Shown piece after piece: positions 46,946 through 55,360 of a DNA stretch of 64,000 nt (positions are counted from its first letter, which is position 1; the number at the start of each line of letters is the position of its first letter). The notes beneath the pieces were generated by a model. That model worked only from the letters and a program-made list of their open reading frames with translations, had not been told where the DNA came from and made no database searches. This DNA comes from Sporosarcina aquimarina (GTDB lineage Bacteria > Bacillota > Bacilli > Bacillales_A > Planococcaceae), in NCBI RefSeq assembly GCF_023715615.1, contig NZ_JAMBOM010000001.1:682001-746000 (forward strand), read 5' to 3'. The position numbers and the translations under genes were made by a program.

Positions 46946-48754
46946 TTGGCAGAGAAATTACTTACGCGCGATGAAGTCAAAGTGGAAGAAACATGGAACT
47001 TAGAAAACATCTTTGAAAGCGATGCGGCATGGACTGCAGAGTATGAGGAAATTGAAAAACTTTCGTCACAAGCAGAATCATACCAAGGAACCTTGAATGA
47101 TGGACCAGAAGCCCTTTTGAGCGCACTTACTTACCGTGATGAGCTCTCACAACGGTTAGGCATGTTATACACATATTCACATTTAAAGACCGATCAAGAT
47201 ACAACAAATAGCACATATCAGGCGATGGATAGCCGTGCCAAGTCGTTAGCTGTAAAAGTTTCCACGAAGCTCTCGTTTTTCTTACCAGAGTTGCTTTCAA
47301 TTGAAGAAGCAAAGCTCAATCAACTGGTAGAACAAAATGAAGGACTCTCCCTATATAAGCAAGAAGTGAAAGAATTGAACAGTATGCGACCTCACGTGCT
47401 ACCTGCGGAGCAAGAAGCGCTGATTGCACAAATGTCTGAAGTTGCACAAGGATCATCCAAAACGTTCAGCATGTTGAATAACGCAGACTTGACGTTCCCT
47501 ACTGTGAAAAATGAAAAAGGGGAAGAAGTTGAGCTATCTCAAGGTCGCTTCATAAACTTCCTTGAAAGCCCGGATCGTTCTGTTCGTGAAGAAGCGTTCA
47601 AAGCGATGTATGCGACATATGGTTCGTTCAAAAACACATTTGCAGCAACTCTATCAGGAAATGTGAAGACAAATAACGTCAATGCGACAATCCGTAATTA
47701 TGAATCGGCTCGCGATGCTGCTTTGTCAAACAACCATATTCCTGAGCAAGTGTATGAGAACCTTGTGAATACAATCTCGAATAATGTCGGGTTGCTGCAC
47801 CGTTATATCGCACTTAGGAAGAAAGTATTTGAATTGGACGATCTTCACATGTGGGATCTTTACGCACCACTCGTGAAAGATTTAGATATGAAAATTACGT
47901 ATGAGGATGCAGCGAAAACGATGCTAGAAAGCTTTGAGCCAATGGGCGAAGAGTACCGTTCAATCATTAAAAAAGGCCTCGAAAGCCGTTGGGTAGACGT
48001 CCGTGAAAACAAAGGGAAACGATCCGGTGCTTATTCTTCAGGCTCTTACGGCACGAATCCCTATATTTTAATGAACTGGCAAGACAATGTGAATAACATG
48101 TTTACACTTGCACACGAATTTGGACACAGTGCTCACAGCTACTATTCACGTGCCAATCAGCCCTACATCTATAGCGGATATTCAATCTTTGTAGCTGAGG
48201 TGGCGTCAACAGTAAATGAGGCGTTGCTCAACGATTATTTATTAAAGACTACAGAAGATGAACAGAAACGCATTTACTTGTTGAATCATTGGCTCGATGG
48301 ATTCCGTGGAACAGTATTCCGTCAGACAATGTTTGCTGAATTCGAGCATAGGATTTATCAGTTGGATCAACAAGGTGAGGCATTGACGGCTGAGAAGCTC
48401 ACGGAAGAGTATTATGCGTTAAATGAAAAGTATTTTGGTGGCGCAATGACAGTGGATGAGGAAATTGGATTAGAGTGGTCACGAATTCCTCACTTCTATA
48501 TGAACTACTACGTATATCAATATGCAACTGGATACAGCGCAGCGGTTGCGTTGAGTCATCAGATCTTAACTGAAGGCGAGCCTGCTGTAGAGCGCTATGT
48601 GACAAATTTCTTGAAAGCTGGATCGTCGGATTATCCAATTGAAGTGTTGAAGAAAGCTGGAGTCGATATGACAACAACTGCACCCATTGAGGAAGCATGC
48701 CGAGTATTCGAAGAGCGCTTGAATGAGTTGGAACAATTACTCGCTAAACAATAA
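46946..48754 (+). CDS. pepF: Oligoendopeptidase F
   Basis: An M3B cytosolic zinc peptidase that degrades medium-length peptides, 602 residues. The HExxH zinc motif is HEFGHSAHSY (about 389) and the third ligand Glu lies in AEVASTVNEALL. The N-terminal oligopeptidase F domain starts EVKVEETWNLENIF. The start is TTG at 46946 behind AAGGAGG; the frame extends further upstream inside coiA without a site. In B. subtilis PepF (YjbG) overexpression affects sporulation through Phr peptides. Confidence 0.95.
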   Translation: MAEKLLTRDEVKVEETWNLENIFESDAAWTAEYEEIEKLSSQAESYQGTLNDGPEALLSALTYRDELSQRLGMLYTYSHLKTDQDTTNSTYQAMDSRAKSLAVKVSTKLSFFLPELLSIEEAKLNQLVEQNEGLSLYKQEVKELNSMRPHVLPAEQEALIAQMSEVAQGSSKTFSMLNNADLTFPTVKNEKGEEVELSQGRFINFLESPDRSVREEAFKAMYATYGSFKNTFAATLSGNVKTNNVNATIRNYESARDAALSNNHIPEQVYENLVNTISNNVGLLHRYIALRKKVFELDDLHMWDLYAPLVKDLDMKITYEDAAKTMLESFEPMGEEYRSIIKKGLESRWVDVRENKGKRSGAYSSGSYGTNPYILMNWQDNVNNMFTLAHEFGHSAHSYYSRANQPYIYSGYSIFVAEVASTVNEALLNDYLLKTTEDEQKRIYLLNHWLDGFRGTVFRQTMFAEFEHRIYQLDQQGEALTAEKLTEEYYALNEKYFGGAMTVDEEIGLEWSRIPHFYMNYYVYQYATGYSAAVALSHQILTEGEPAVERYVTNFLKAGSSDYPIEVLKKAGVDMTTTAPIEEACRVFEERLNELEQLLAKQ

Positions 48755-48789
48755 TTGAGAAATTTAGTATATCAAAATAGTAACGAAAC

Positions 48790-48825
48790 AGACATTCATG
48801 TGTATTCCGCATGAATGTCTATTTA
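48790..48825 (+). terminator. Possible terminator after pepF
   Basis: Perfect AGACATTCAT / ATGAATGTCT stem with an 11-nt loop, but only a weak ATTTAAT tract follows. Confidence 0.55.
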
Positions 48826-48904
48826 ATGCTTAGAAAAAAAGTCCTTAAGTAAGCGTTTTCAAAGAATTCATATGTGACAAATCCATGAAATTGTTTGTGA
48901 ATAG

Positions 48905-48933
48905 TTGATGTAACAATTATTTTGTGATAGATT
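48905..48933 (+). promoter_or_regulatory. Promoter of roxS with ResD-like box
   Basis: TTGATG (48905-48910), 17-nt spacer, TAGATT (48928-48933). TTTGTGAAT just upstream (about 48892-48901) resembles a ResD/SrrA half-site; B. subtilis roxS is activated by ResD under nitric oxide or low oxygen. This assignment is by similarity. Confidence 0.6.
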
Positions 48934-48939
48934 TAACTT

Positions 48940-49049
48940 GTGAATGAAACTCACAAACCAAACATACACCCCTTTTGTTTGAACGTGAACATTTTTCCCA
49001 TTCCCTTTATATGAACACCGCTTCCCCCCAGGAGCGGTGTTCTTTTTGT
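48940..49049 (+). ncRNA. roxS: Small regulatory RNA RoxS/RsaE
   Basis: A transcript of about 110 nt runs from the promoter to a strong terminator. The conserved RsaE/RoxS stretch is recognisable: a 5' hairpin (GTGA...TCAC), AAACATAC(A)CCCCTTTTGTTTGAA, ATTTTTCCCATTCCCTTT, then the terminator hairpin GAACACCGCT...AGCGGTGTTC. Its C-rich single-stranded regions pair with Shine-Dalgarno sequences of central-metabolism mRNAs in B. subtilis and S. aureus. The location between pepF and yjbH is also where rsaE lies in S. aureus, to my recollection. The terminator loop is extra rich in C (CTTCCCCCC), a possible additional seed. Confidence 0.88.
49012..49049 (+). terminator. Intrinsic terminator of roxS
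   Basis: Perfect 10-bp stem GAACACCGCT / AGCGGTGTTC with a C-rich loop, then TTTTTG. Confidence 0.92.
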
Positions 49050-49125
49050 TTTCGTTTGAATATCACGTGTTGCATGATGATGATTGTGTGGTTGAAGGGC
49101 AAAAGTGAAGTTAAGCCTGGGAAAG

Positions 49126-49460
49126 TGCTCATAAAGTGTGGAAAGTGATCATAAGCCAGGGGAAGTGCTCATAAAACAAGGGAAAGTGATCACATAACCC
49201 AGGGAAAGTGATCATAACCCAGGGAAAGTGATCATAAAGCGTGGGAAGTGATCATAAAACAAGGAATGTGCTCATAAATCATGAAAAGTGATCATAACCC
49301 AGGGAAAGTGCTCATAAAGCGTGGGAAGTGATCATAACCCAGGGAAAGTGATTATAAAGCGTGGGAAATGATCATAACTCAGGGAAAGTGCTCATAAAGC
49401 GTAGAAAATGATCATAAACCAAGGAAAGTGCTCATAACGCGAGAAAAGTGATCATAACCA
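49126..49460. repeat. Intergenic array 5: 20-21-nt TGATCATAA/TGCTCATAA repeats
   Basis: About 16 units with cores TGATCATAA or TGCTCATAA, followed by GCGTGGGAAG-, CCCAGGGAAAG- or similar tails. It uses the same core as array 2 but different tails, and A-type and C-type units alternate only loosely (runs of A-type occur). The array lies between the roxS terminator and the yjbH terminator, i.e. between convergent transcripts. Confidence 0.92.
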
Positions 49461-49512
49461 AGACATAGCCACTCCATCCTCTCCATAGCCCACCCAAATT
49501 TCACCTCAAATC

Positions 49513-49546
49513 AAAAAAACAGATGGAGAAAAATTCTCCATCTGTT
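49513..49546 (-). terminator. Rho-independent terminator of the yjbI-yjbH unit
   Basis: On the minus strand ACAGATGGAGAA / TTCTCCATCTGT, a perfect 12-bp stem with a 3-nt loop, followed by TTTTTTT. Confidence 0.93.
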
Positions 49547-49562
49547 TTCTATATCAAGTATC

Positions 49563-50375
49563 TTAGCGTTTGCGCCATAGGAATTTATCGTCAATGAAAA
49601 TGCGTTCTACTTCTTGTTTCAGTAAAAGTTTCTTAAGTTCTCGCTCGCTTTCTTTTTCAGGGACACCGTAAATTGCTGCAATTTCAGAGGTTGCGAGCAT
49701 TTCGAATCGGCTGAATAACTCTTCCAATGAAGGTGCGCGATCCCGTATGATAGGAGATCCCGTAAGCTCTTCTAAAATTTGTTCATAGATTTCATAGCTG
49801 TATGAACCATCCACCATGAGTCCTTCGTCTTCAATATTTTCATTGAAAAATACGAATGTTGGGGATTTCACGACTTCCATCTCTTTTGCTAAATGTAAAT
49901 CGACTTGTAAAGATTGCAGAACGTTTCTAGAGAAGAAATCGCTTATGAACTCCTGTTTGTCCAATTTCAATTTCTCGGCAATTTCAACGAGTACTGCAAA
50001 TGATTTGACGTTTCGTGATTTTAAAAATGAATACTCGAATAGTTTTGTGAGAAATTTAAAACCTGCCCGTTTTCCTTGGAACTCAGCTGCCTTGATTGCA
50101 ATGCTTGGGAATGCAGGATGTGCTTTTTCAAATGCGCTCATCTCTTTACATTCGTCATCGACTAAAGGGAGTGCTTTGTAATTCATCTTCGGTAGGGACG
50201 TAAGCAGTCCGATGCGCAACGTGAAATATCGTTCGTATTCTACTTGTAATCTTCTAAGGATGGGTTGCAATGCCCAGCAGTCCTGACATAAAGGATCTAG
50301 AAATACGTATAATTCAATCGGCCGAGCATGTGCTATCGGCTGCTGATCAACTTCTGCAAAAGTTCTTCGATTCAC
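49563..50375 (-). CDS. spxH: ClpXP adaptor YjbH (SpxH)
   Basis: A DsbA-like adaptor that binds Spx and speeds its degradation by ClpXP; it aggregates under disulfide stress. The 270-residue product has a thioredoxin-like fold with CQDCW (CxxC at about 35-38) in the VFLDPLCQDCWALQP segment, and a helical C-terminal part. The start is GTG, overlapping the yjbI stop by 4 nt. Pairing with a truncated haemoglobin gene is conserved in Bacillus. Confidence 0.94.
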   Translation of the reverse strand: MNRRTFAEVDQQPIAHARPIELYVFLDPLCQDCWALQPILRRLQVEYERYFTLRIGLLTSLPKMNYKALPLVDDECKEMSAFEKAHPAFPSIAIKAAEFQGKRAGFKFLTKLFEYSFLKSRNVKSFAVLVEIAEKLKLDKQEFISDFFSRNVLQSLQVDLHLAKEMEVVKSPTFVFFNENIEDEGLMVDGSYSYEIYEQILEELTGSPIIRDRAPSLEELFSRFEMLATSEIAAIYGVPEKESERELKKLLLKQEVERIFIDDKFLWRKR

Positions 50376-50764
50376 TGATCTCCCTCCTCGTTCCGGTTCA
50401 CCATGTGATTGGCTGTTAAGACGAGGCGCTGGTAATAAATTTCACGAAGAGGTCCATCAAGACCAACTTCATCCATCGCTTCAGCCATACAGGCGAGCCA
50501 AGCTTTTGCTCGTGTTGGTGTGATTGCGAATGGCATATGTCTAGCTTTCATCATCGGATGTCCATGTTCTTCTGTATATATATTAGGTCCGCCTAGGTAT
50601 TGTGTCTGGAATTGCTTTTGTTTACGAGCGGTTTCTGTTAGGTCTGATGGGAAAATGGGAATTAAGTCCGGATGAACAGCCACTTTGGCGTAGAACCGGT
50701 CGATAAGATCCGACAAACGAGCTTCACCGATCTCTTCAAAGGGTATCAAAGGCTTTCGTGTCAT
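50372..50764 (-). CDS. yjbI: Truncated haemoglobin (group II), YjbI
   Basis: A 130-residue haem protein of the trHbII type. The 2-on-2 globin landmarks are visible: FYAKVAVHPDLIPIFP, the QTQYLGGPNIYTEEHGHPMM segment, and the proximal His in ARHMPFAIT. In B. subtilis YjbI protects YjbH from oxidative aggregation, consistent with the 4-nt overlap with yjbH here. The start at 50764 (MTRKPLIPFEE) is 10 nt behind AAGGAG; an ATG at 50773 is too close to it. Confidence 0.93.
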   Translation of the reverse strand: MTRKPLIPFEEIGEARLSDLIDRFYAKVAVHPDLIPIFPSDLTETARKQKQFQTQYLGGPNIYTEEHGHPMMKARHMPFAITPTRAKAWLACMAEAMDEVGLDGPLREIYYQRLVLTANHMVNRNEEGDQ

Positions 50765-50858
50765 GGATGTCATTCTCCTTTGTTGTTACTCTGTACTTCT
50801 ATTTTATCAACCACATAAAACATTCACAAATAAATAGCTTTCATTCGTTAGGTTCACC

Positions 50859-51566
50859 TTACGCATTGAAGGTATTATAGTTGTTCATAACTTTGGTGAC
50901 GTAATTCTGTGTCTCGCGGAATGGCGGGATTCCTCCATATTTACGGACGTTTCCCGGACCTGCGTTATATGCGGCAAGAGATAATTTCAAATCTCCTCCG
51001 AACTGATCGAGCATTTGTCGTAAGTATTTAGCGCCGCCCATAATATTTTGCTCTGGATCAGCTGCGTTCGAAACACCTAGAAACTTTGCCGTTCCGGGCA
51101 TGAGCTGCATTAGTCCTGTTGCACCAGCGTGGCTGACTACATCTTTATTGAAATTTGACTCTTGCTTGATGACTGCGGCAATCAGTGATGGCGGTACGTC
51201 ATATTTTTTTGCAGCTTTGCTGATTAATGGCGCATAAGCTGTGCTGACACTGCCACCGTTATACACAAGCGGAGGTCTGCTTGCAGAAACTTGGTCAATG
51301 TATTGAGTTGCATCAGTAGGCGATTGGACAGATGGAGTGGAGTAGAACGCAAACGGATTCATCCCTTGTGGAGATTGAATACTACCAAGTGTTGTCGCTG
51401 AGAAGCTTGAAAGCGAATCGGAAATAGAGCTCTCACTCGTCATTTCGTTTAATAACGATTGAAAGAAATCCGTGCCTTCTGTTTTCGTTTCGGTTGCAGA
51501 GTGAACAGCCCCTAGTGACTGTAGTGAATTCAATTCGAACAGTGTACGAATCATTTTCGTGTCCAT
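50859..51566 (-). CDS. cwlQ: Lytic transglycosylase of the CwlQ (YjbJ) type
   Basis: A 235-residue protein with a C-terminal SLT domain (about 120-230). The catalytic Glu lies in IKQESNFN, and the [15 protein letters not shown] and [15 protein letters not shown] motifs are complete. The N-terminal half is Ser/Thr-rich and low in order. No clear signal peptide is present, as in B. subtilis CwlQ. The start at 51566 follows AAAGGA; a longer frame to 51605 has no better site. Secretion route is unknown. Confidence 0.87.
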   Translation of the reverse strand: MDTKMIRTLFELNSLQSLGAVHSATETKTEGTDFFQSLLNEMTSESSISDSLSSFSATTLGSIQSPQGMNPFAFYSTPSVQSPTDATQYIDQVSASRPPLVYNGGSVSTAYAPLISKAAKKYDVPPSLIAAVIKQESNFNKDVVSHAGATGLMQLMPGTAKFLGVSNAADPEQNIMGGAKYLRQMLDQFGGDLKLSLAAYNAGPGNVRKYGGIPPFRETQNYVTKVMNNYNTFNA

Positions 51567-51723
51567 ACTAATCGATCCTTTCCGATACTTAATCATCCGT
51601 GGCAATTCTAGTTCTTCTTTCAGTATATCAATTTCATTGCTGAAAGCACAAACCTGACTGCAACTGTGATGACTCTATGGTAAACTATTCATACTGACTG
51701 ATAGGGGAAGGGAAGAGGGAAAA

Positions 51724-52116
51724 GTGCGTATAGAACATCGAATTACTGAAGGACAGATAAAAGAAGGAACCGTTTGTTTCACGTATGATGGTACGACAAA
51801 AATGCTTGGAGATTCCCCTTCTGGGAAAATGATTACCGATTCAGATGCACTTAGTTTTGTGTATCTATTCGAAGATGGAGAAGGGTATCGATACTTGCAT
51901 TTTACGCAGGAAGTATGGGCACTCATGCAACATCTTATTGAAATGGATAATGGGGATCCTGTAATAGAGTGTGAAGATGGATCTATCACACTAATTGGAT
52001 TTACAGAAGAATTGATGATGTTGATTTTTAATATAGAAGGTAATGGAAATTACGGGGAAGAGTTCATGCTCGCTGTGGAGCAGGCATTCAAAGAGACGCT
52101 ACAAAAAACTAGCTAA
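51724..52116 (+). CDS. yjbL: UPF0738 family protein (YjbL-like)
   Basis: A 130-residue acidic cytosolic protein. The SGKMITDSDALSFVYLFED stretch and the end NIEGNGNYGEEFMLAVEQAF match YjbL/UPF0738. Function is unknown. The start is GTG with AGAGGG upstream. It precedes relQ by 27 nt, as in B. subtilis; the yjbK (CYTH) gene normally between cwlQ and yjbL is absent. Confidence 0.85.
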   Translation: MRIEHRITEGQIKEGTVCFTYDGTTKMLGDSPSGKMITDSDALSFVYLFEDGEGYRYLHFTQEVWALMQHLIEMDNGDPVIECEDGSITLIGFTEELMMLIFNIEGNGNYGEEFMLAVEQAFKETLQKTS

Positions 52117-52143
52117 CATGAACGGATGGGAGGCGGCCTTTAT

Positions 52144-52818
52144 ATGAGAATGTGGAATGATTTTCTTGCTCCCTATAAGCAAGCAGTGGTGGAGCTAAAG
52201 GTGAAATTAAAAGGCTTACGGCACCAATACAAATTAGAAGACCTGCATGCGCCAGTTGAATTTGTGACAGGGCGCGTCAAACCACTCGCTAGCATATACG
52301 ACAAGACTCTCGAAAAGAACATTCCGTTCGAGCCATCTCCGGAACTGGCTGCTGAAGTCCCTGATATTGCTGGACTTCGGATAATGTGTCAGTTTGTCGA
52401 TGATATCGGCAGTGTCGTGGGTATGCTTAGACAGCGGAATGACTTAAAGATTGTCGAAGAGAGAGACTACATATCGAACAAAAAACAGAGCGGTTATCGC
52501 TCGTTCCATATTATTATCGAATATCCTGTCGAGACGATTCATGGCGAAAAGACGATTCTTGCTGAAATTCAAATTCGAACACTTGCGATGAATTTTTGGG
52601 CTTCAATTGAGCATTCTTTAAATTATAAGTACCAAGGCGAGCTTCCAGACGTAATTCGACAGCGACTTGAAGGAGCTGCAGAAGCCGCTTTCCGACTGGA
52701 TGAAGAAATGTCACTCATACGAGATGAAATTCATGAAGCACAATCCTATTTCAGTTCGTTTAAGGAAACGGAAAAACGAGATATTCAAGATACCTCATGG
52801 AAGGGGGAACCAGAATGA
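52144..52818 (+). CDS. relQ: Small alarmone (p)ppGpp synthetase RelQ/YjbM
   Basis: A 224-residue synthetase-only enzyme that makes (p)ppGpp from ATP and GTP or GDP, tuning growth to cell-wall stress. The RelA/SpoT synthetase core is present: [37 protein letters not shown] and [17 protein letters not shown]. The helical C terminus supports the tetramer. The start at 52144 follows GGAGG; the frame is open to 52126. The stop overlaps the nadK start (ATGA). Confidence 0.95.
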   Translation: MRMWNDFLAPYKQAVVELKVKLKGLRHQYKLEDLHAPVEFVTGRVKPLASIYDKTLEKNIPFEPSPELAAEVPDIAGLRIMCQFVDDIGSVVGMLRQRNDLKIVEERDYISNKKQSGYRSFHIIIEYPVETIHGEKTILAEIQIRTLAMNFWASIEHSLNYKYQGELPDVIRQRLEGAAEAAFRLDEEMSLIRDEIHEAQSYFSSFKETEKRDIQDTSWKGEPE

Positions 52819-53624
52819 TGAAGTTTGTCATCCAATCACGGGGCGATGAGTTATCCAATCGTTTAATGGCAGAGGCAAAAGAGTATTTGGTGGAGTTTGG
52901 TTTGGAATATGACGAGGTGGAACCCGATATCGTGCTTTCAATTGGCGGTGACGGTACGTTATTGCATGGTTTTCATAAGTATGTACATCGACTGCAAGAA
53001 ACTGCGTTTGTTGGAATACACACTGGCCACCTTGGGTTCTATGCAGATTGGAAGCCTGAAGAAATTGAGAAATTAGTCATTATGATTGCACGAAAAGATT
53101 ATCATGTCGTGCAATATCCGCTCCTAGAAGTAGAAATTTCATATACGCATTCCGAAGAAAAGTCCACGTATCTTGCATTGAACGAATCGACGATCAAATC
53201 ACCCGAAGTTACGCTTGTCATGGATGTGGAACTGAACGGAGAACATTTCGAGCGATTCCGTGGTGATGGTTTATGTATGTCCACACCATCCGGTTCAACT
53301 GCATATAGTAAGTCATTGAATGGTGCGATTTTGCATCCTTCATTGTCATGCATGCAATTGACTGAAATGGCGTCAATAAATAACCGGGTATTCCGGACTG
53401 TAGGCTCACCACTAATCCTTCCATCACATCATTCCTGTTTATTAAAGCCAGTAAAGGGGCCTGATTTCATGGTAACTGTTGACCACCTGCAGTTGCTTCA
53501 AAAAGATGTGAAGTCCATCGAATACAAAGTGTCGAAAGAACGCATTTCGTTCGCTCGTTTTAGACCTTTCCCATTTTGGAAACGGGTGTCCGAATCGTTT
53601 GTTGCCAGCGATGAAGAAAAGTAA
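52815..53624 (+). CDS. nadK: NAD kinase
   Basis: Phosphorylates NAD to NADP. The 269-residue protein has the GGDGT motif ([12 protein letters not shown], about 45-56), [10 protein letters not shown], the NE-short motif in LNEST, and [20 protein letters not shown] lies 7 nt before the ATG at 52815, and the ATGA overlap couples it to relQ. The order relQ-nadK-rluD-prpE is the same as in Bacillus. Confidence 0.96.
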   Translation: MMKFVIQSRGDELSNRLMAEAKEYLVEFGLEYDEVEPDIVLSIGGDGTLLHGFHKYVHRLQETAFVGIHTGHLGFYADWKPEEIEKLVIMIARKDYHVVQYPLLEVEISYTHSEEKSTYLALNESTIKSPEVTLVMDVELNGEHFERFRGDGLCMSTPSGSTAYSKSLNGAILHPSLSCMQLTEMASINNRVFRTVGSPLILPSHHSCLLKPVKGPDFMVTVDHLQLLQKDVKSIEYKVSKERISFARFRPFPFWKRVSESFVASDEEK

Positions 53625-54561
53625 CGTTTCGACGCTGTTACTAAAATTCATTACAGAAGAGCGGATTCTTCTAAGAGACTTTCTTAAGAAGAAAGGTATC
53701 TCCAAAAGAGCATTGACTGCTATTAAATTTGACGGTGGTCGGATTTTAGTGAACGGAGAAGAACGAACTGTCCGGTGGATGCTTGAACTGGGGGATCACG
53801 TAATTATTGAATTTCCTCCTGAAGAGATAGGGAATGGATTACAGCCGGAGCATGGAGACCTTTCTATTTTAGACGAAGATGATTCGATTTTAATTGTGGA
53901 AAAACCTGCTGGGCAAGGTACTATTCCATCAAGGAATCATCCTAATGGAACGCTTGCGAATACAATTTATGGGAAATATTCAAGTGAACAACATCCTGCG
54001 ACAGTTCACGTAGTAACGCGCTTGGACACAGACACATCCGGTGTTGTCTGTATCGCAAAAAATCGTCATATCCATCACCTCATGAGCTTGCAAATGCAGC
54101 AAACAGGGTTTGATAGACGATATATTGCGTTCGTAAGTGGTTGGGTAATCGAAGAAGAGTTTACCGTAGACTTATCCATTGGTAGAAAAGATGGCAGTAT
54201 CATTGAACGTGTAGTTCGCCCAGATGGTCAACACGCGCGTACAGATGTACATGTAATCAATCGTTTTGAGATGGGTGGTAGTCGATATACGTGTGTCGAG
54301 CTCCAGTTGCATACAGGTAGAACTCACCAAATCCGCGTTCATATGGCACATATTGGACATCCATTGTTAGGCGATGATTTGTATGGAGGGCCATGTGAAC
54401 TGATTACACGACAAGCTTTACATTGTAGCTCCATATCATTTATGCATCCTTCCACGAACAAGTACGTTACTTATGTGAGTGGACTTCCACAAGATCTGGC
54501 AAGGCTACTGCCGGAGGAGAAACAATCTCAAGAAGAATACACAGTAAACTTCTCAGGTTGA
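53611..54561 (+). CDS. rluD: RluA-family 23S rRNA pseudouridine synthase (YjbO/RluD-like)
   Basis: A 316-residue protein with an N-terminal S4-like RNA-binding part (about 10-70) and the RluA core. The catalytic Asp lies in [10 protein letters not shown] (the HRLD motif with Thr in place of His). [23 protein letters not shown] completes the family signature. The precise uridine target is not certain. The start is probably ATG 53611, coupled to the end of nadK with 14 nt overlap. Its 3' end overlaps the convergent prpE gene by 34 nt. Confidence 0.9.
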   Translation: MKKSNVSTLLLKFITEERILLRDFLKKKGISKRALTAIKFDGGRILVNGEERTVRWMLELGDHVIIEFPPEEIGNGLQPEHGDLSILDEDDSILIVEKPAGQGTIPSRNHPNGTLANTIYGKYSSEQHPATVHVVTRLDTDTSGVVCIAKNRHIHHLMSLQMQQTGFDRRYIAFVSGWVIEEEFTVDLSIGRKDGSIIERVVRPDGQHARTDVHVINRFEMGGSRYTCVELQLHTGRTHQIRVHMAHIGHPLLGDDLYGGPCELITRQALHCSSISFMHPSTNKYVTYVSGLPQDLARLLPEEKQSQEEYTVNFSG

Positions 54562-55268
54562 GAAGGTTGTTTGGAAGCTACTGAGACGGTTTCAAGTTCT
54601 GGCCATCGAAGAGCAGTGAGCTTACCGCCGAACACACATCCAGTATCTATATTAACTGTATGATGTTTGAAACGAGGTTCTTTGACTGGGGTATGACCAT
54701 AAACTATCCATGGGGTTCCGTGATAATGCTTTGCCCAATCACGACGATCAGGACGTCCGTCTGGTAATGTTTTCCCTGTTATATCGCCATATAAGACAAA
54801 TGTGCGGACAGCTCGCGAGAAAGGAACTCCTATCAATTGCTCAGAGAGACCAGCGTGTGCGATGATTAGTTTTCCGCTGTCTAACTGATGGTATAAGGGC
54901 AGTGCCTCATAAAAATGCTGATAGCGGTTAAGAATTTGAGTTTTCTCTTTTTGCGATAACGAGTCAAGCTCTGCTATTGTCGTTTCTAAGCCGTGTGTTT
55001 GTTGGACATTATTGCCCTTAGCAAAACGATACAATTTGTTACAATGATTTCCCGGGGAATAAATAAGTTGACCTTTGTCTTGTAACGCAAACAAAAGCTG
55101 CATCACTTGTAAGGAGGAAGGGCCACGATCCATGCCATCGCCAACAAAAGCAAGCTCCCTACCGGATGGGTGGATTGGAATTCCGGACTTTAGGGAATAG
55201 CCTAGAGTGTTTAGTAAATCAAGCAGTTCATCATAACAACCATGTATGTCACCGATAATATCGAACAT
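54528..55268 (-). CDS. prpE: Bis(5'-nucleosyl)-tetraphosphatase PrpE
   Basis: A 246-residue calcineurin-like phosphatase. The motifs GDIHG, GDGMDRG and GNHCNKLY give the metal site, and HAGLSEQ and VYGHTPV complete it. B. subtilis PrpE hydrolyses Ap4A asymmetrically and dephosphorylates phosphotyrosine, with an effect on spore germination. The start at 55268 is 9-10 nt behind AAGGAG; an ATG at 55274 is too near. Confidence 0.93.
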   Translation of the reverse strand: MFDIIGDIHGCYDELLDLLNTLGYSLKSGIPIHPSGRELAFVGDGMDRGPSSLQVMQLLFALQDKGQLIYSPGNHCNKLYRFAKGNNVQQTHGLETTIAELDSLSQKEKTQILNRYQHFYEALPLYHQLDSGKLIIAHAGLSEQLIGVPFSRAVRTFVLYGDITGKTLPDGRPDRRDWAKHYHGTPWIVYGHTPVKEPRFKHHTVNIDTGCVFGGKLTALRWPELETVSVASKQPSQPEKFTVYSS

Positions 55269-55360
55269 ATACATTCACTCCTTTTTACGAAGTATTTGTA
55301 AAGTACACAATTAGTATACAGGAGAAGTGCCAAGTGGCGAAAAGAAAGGAAGGTGTAGCC

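Noticed and set aside
48937-48956. Rex operator at the roxS start (TTGTGA-N7-TCACAA)
   Set aside because: It has one base more than the usual Rex spacing and coincides with the expected 5' hairpin of RoxS, so it is kept only as a possibility in the findings.
55269-55360. M-box magnesium riboswitch upstream of mgtE
   Set aside because: The gap to the divergent prpE gene is only about 90 nt, too short for an M-box with terminator, and no matching structure is seen.
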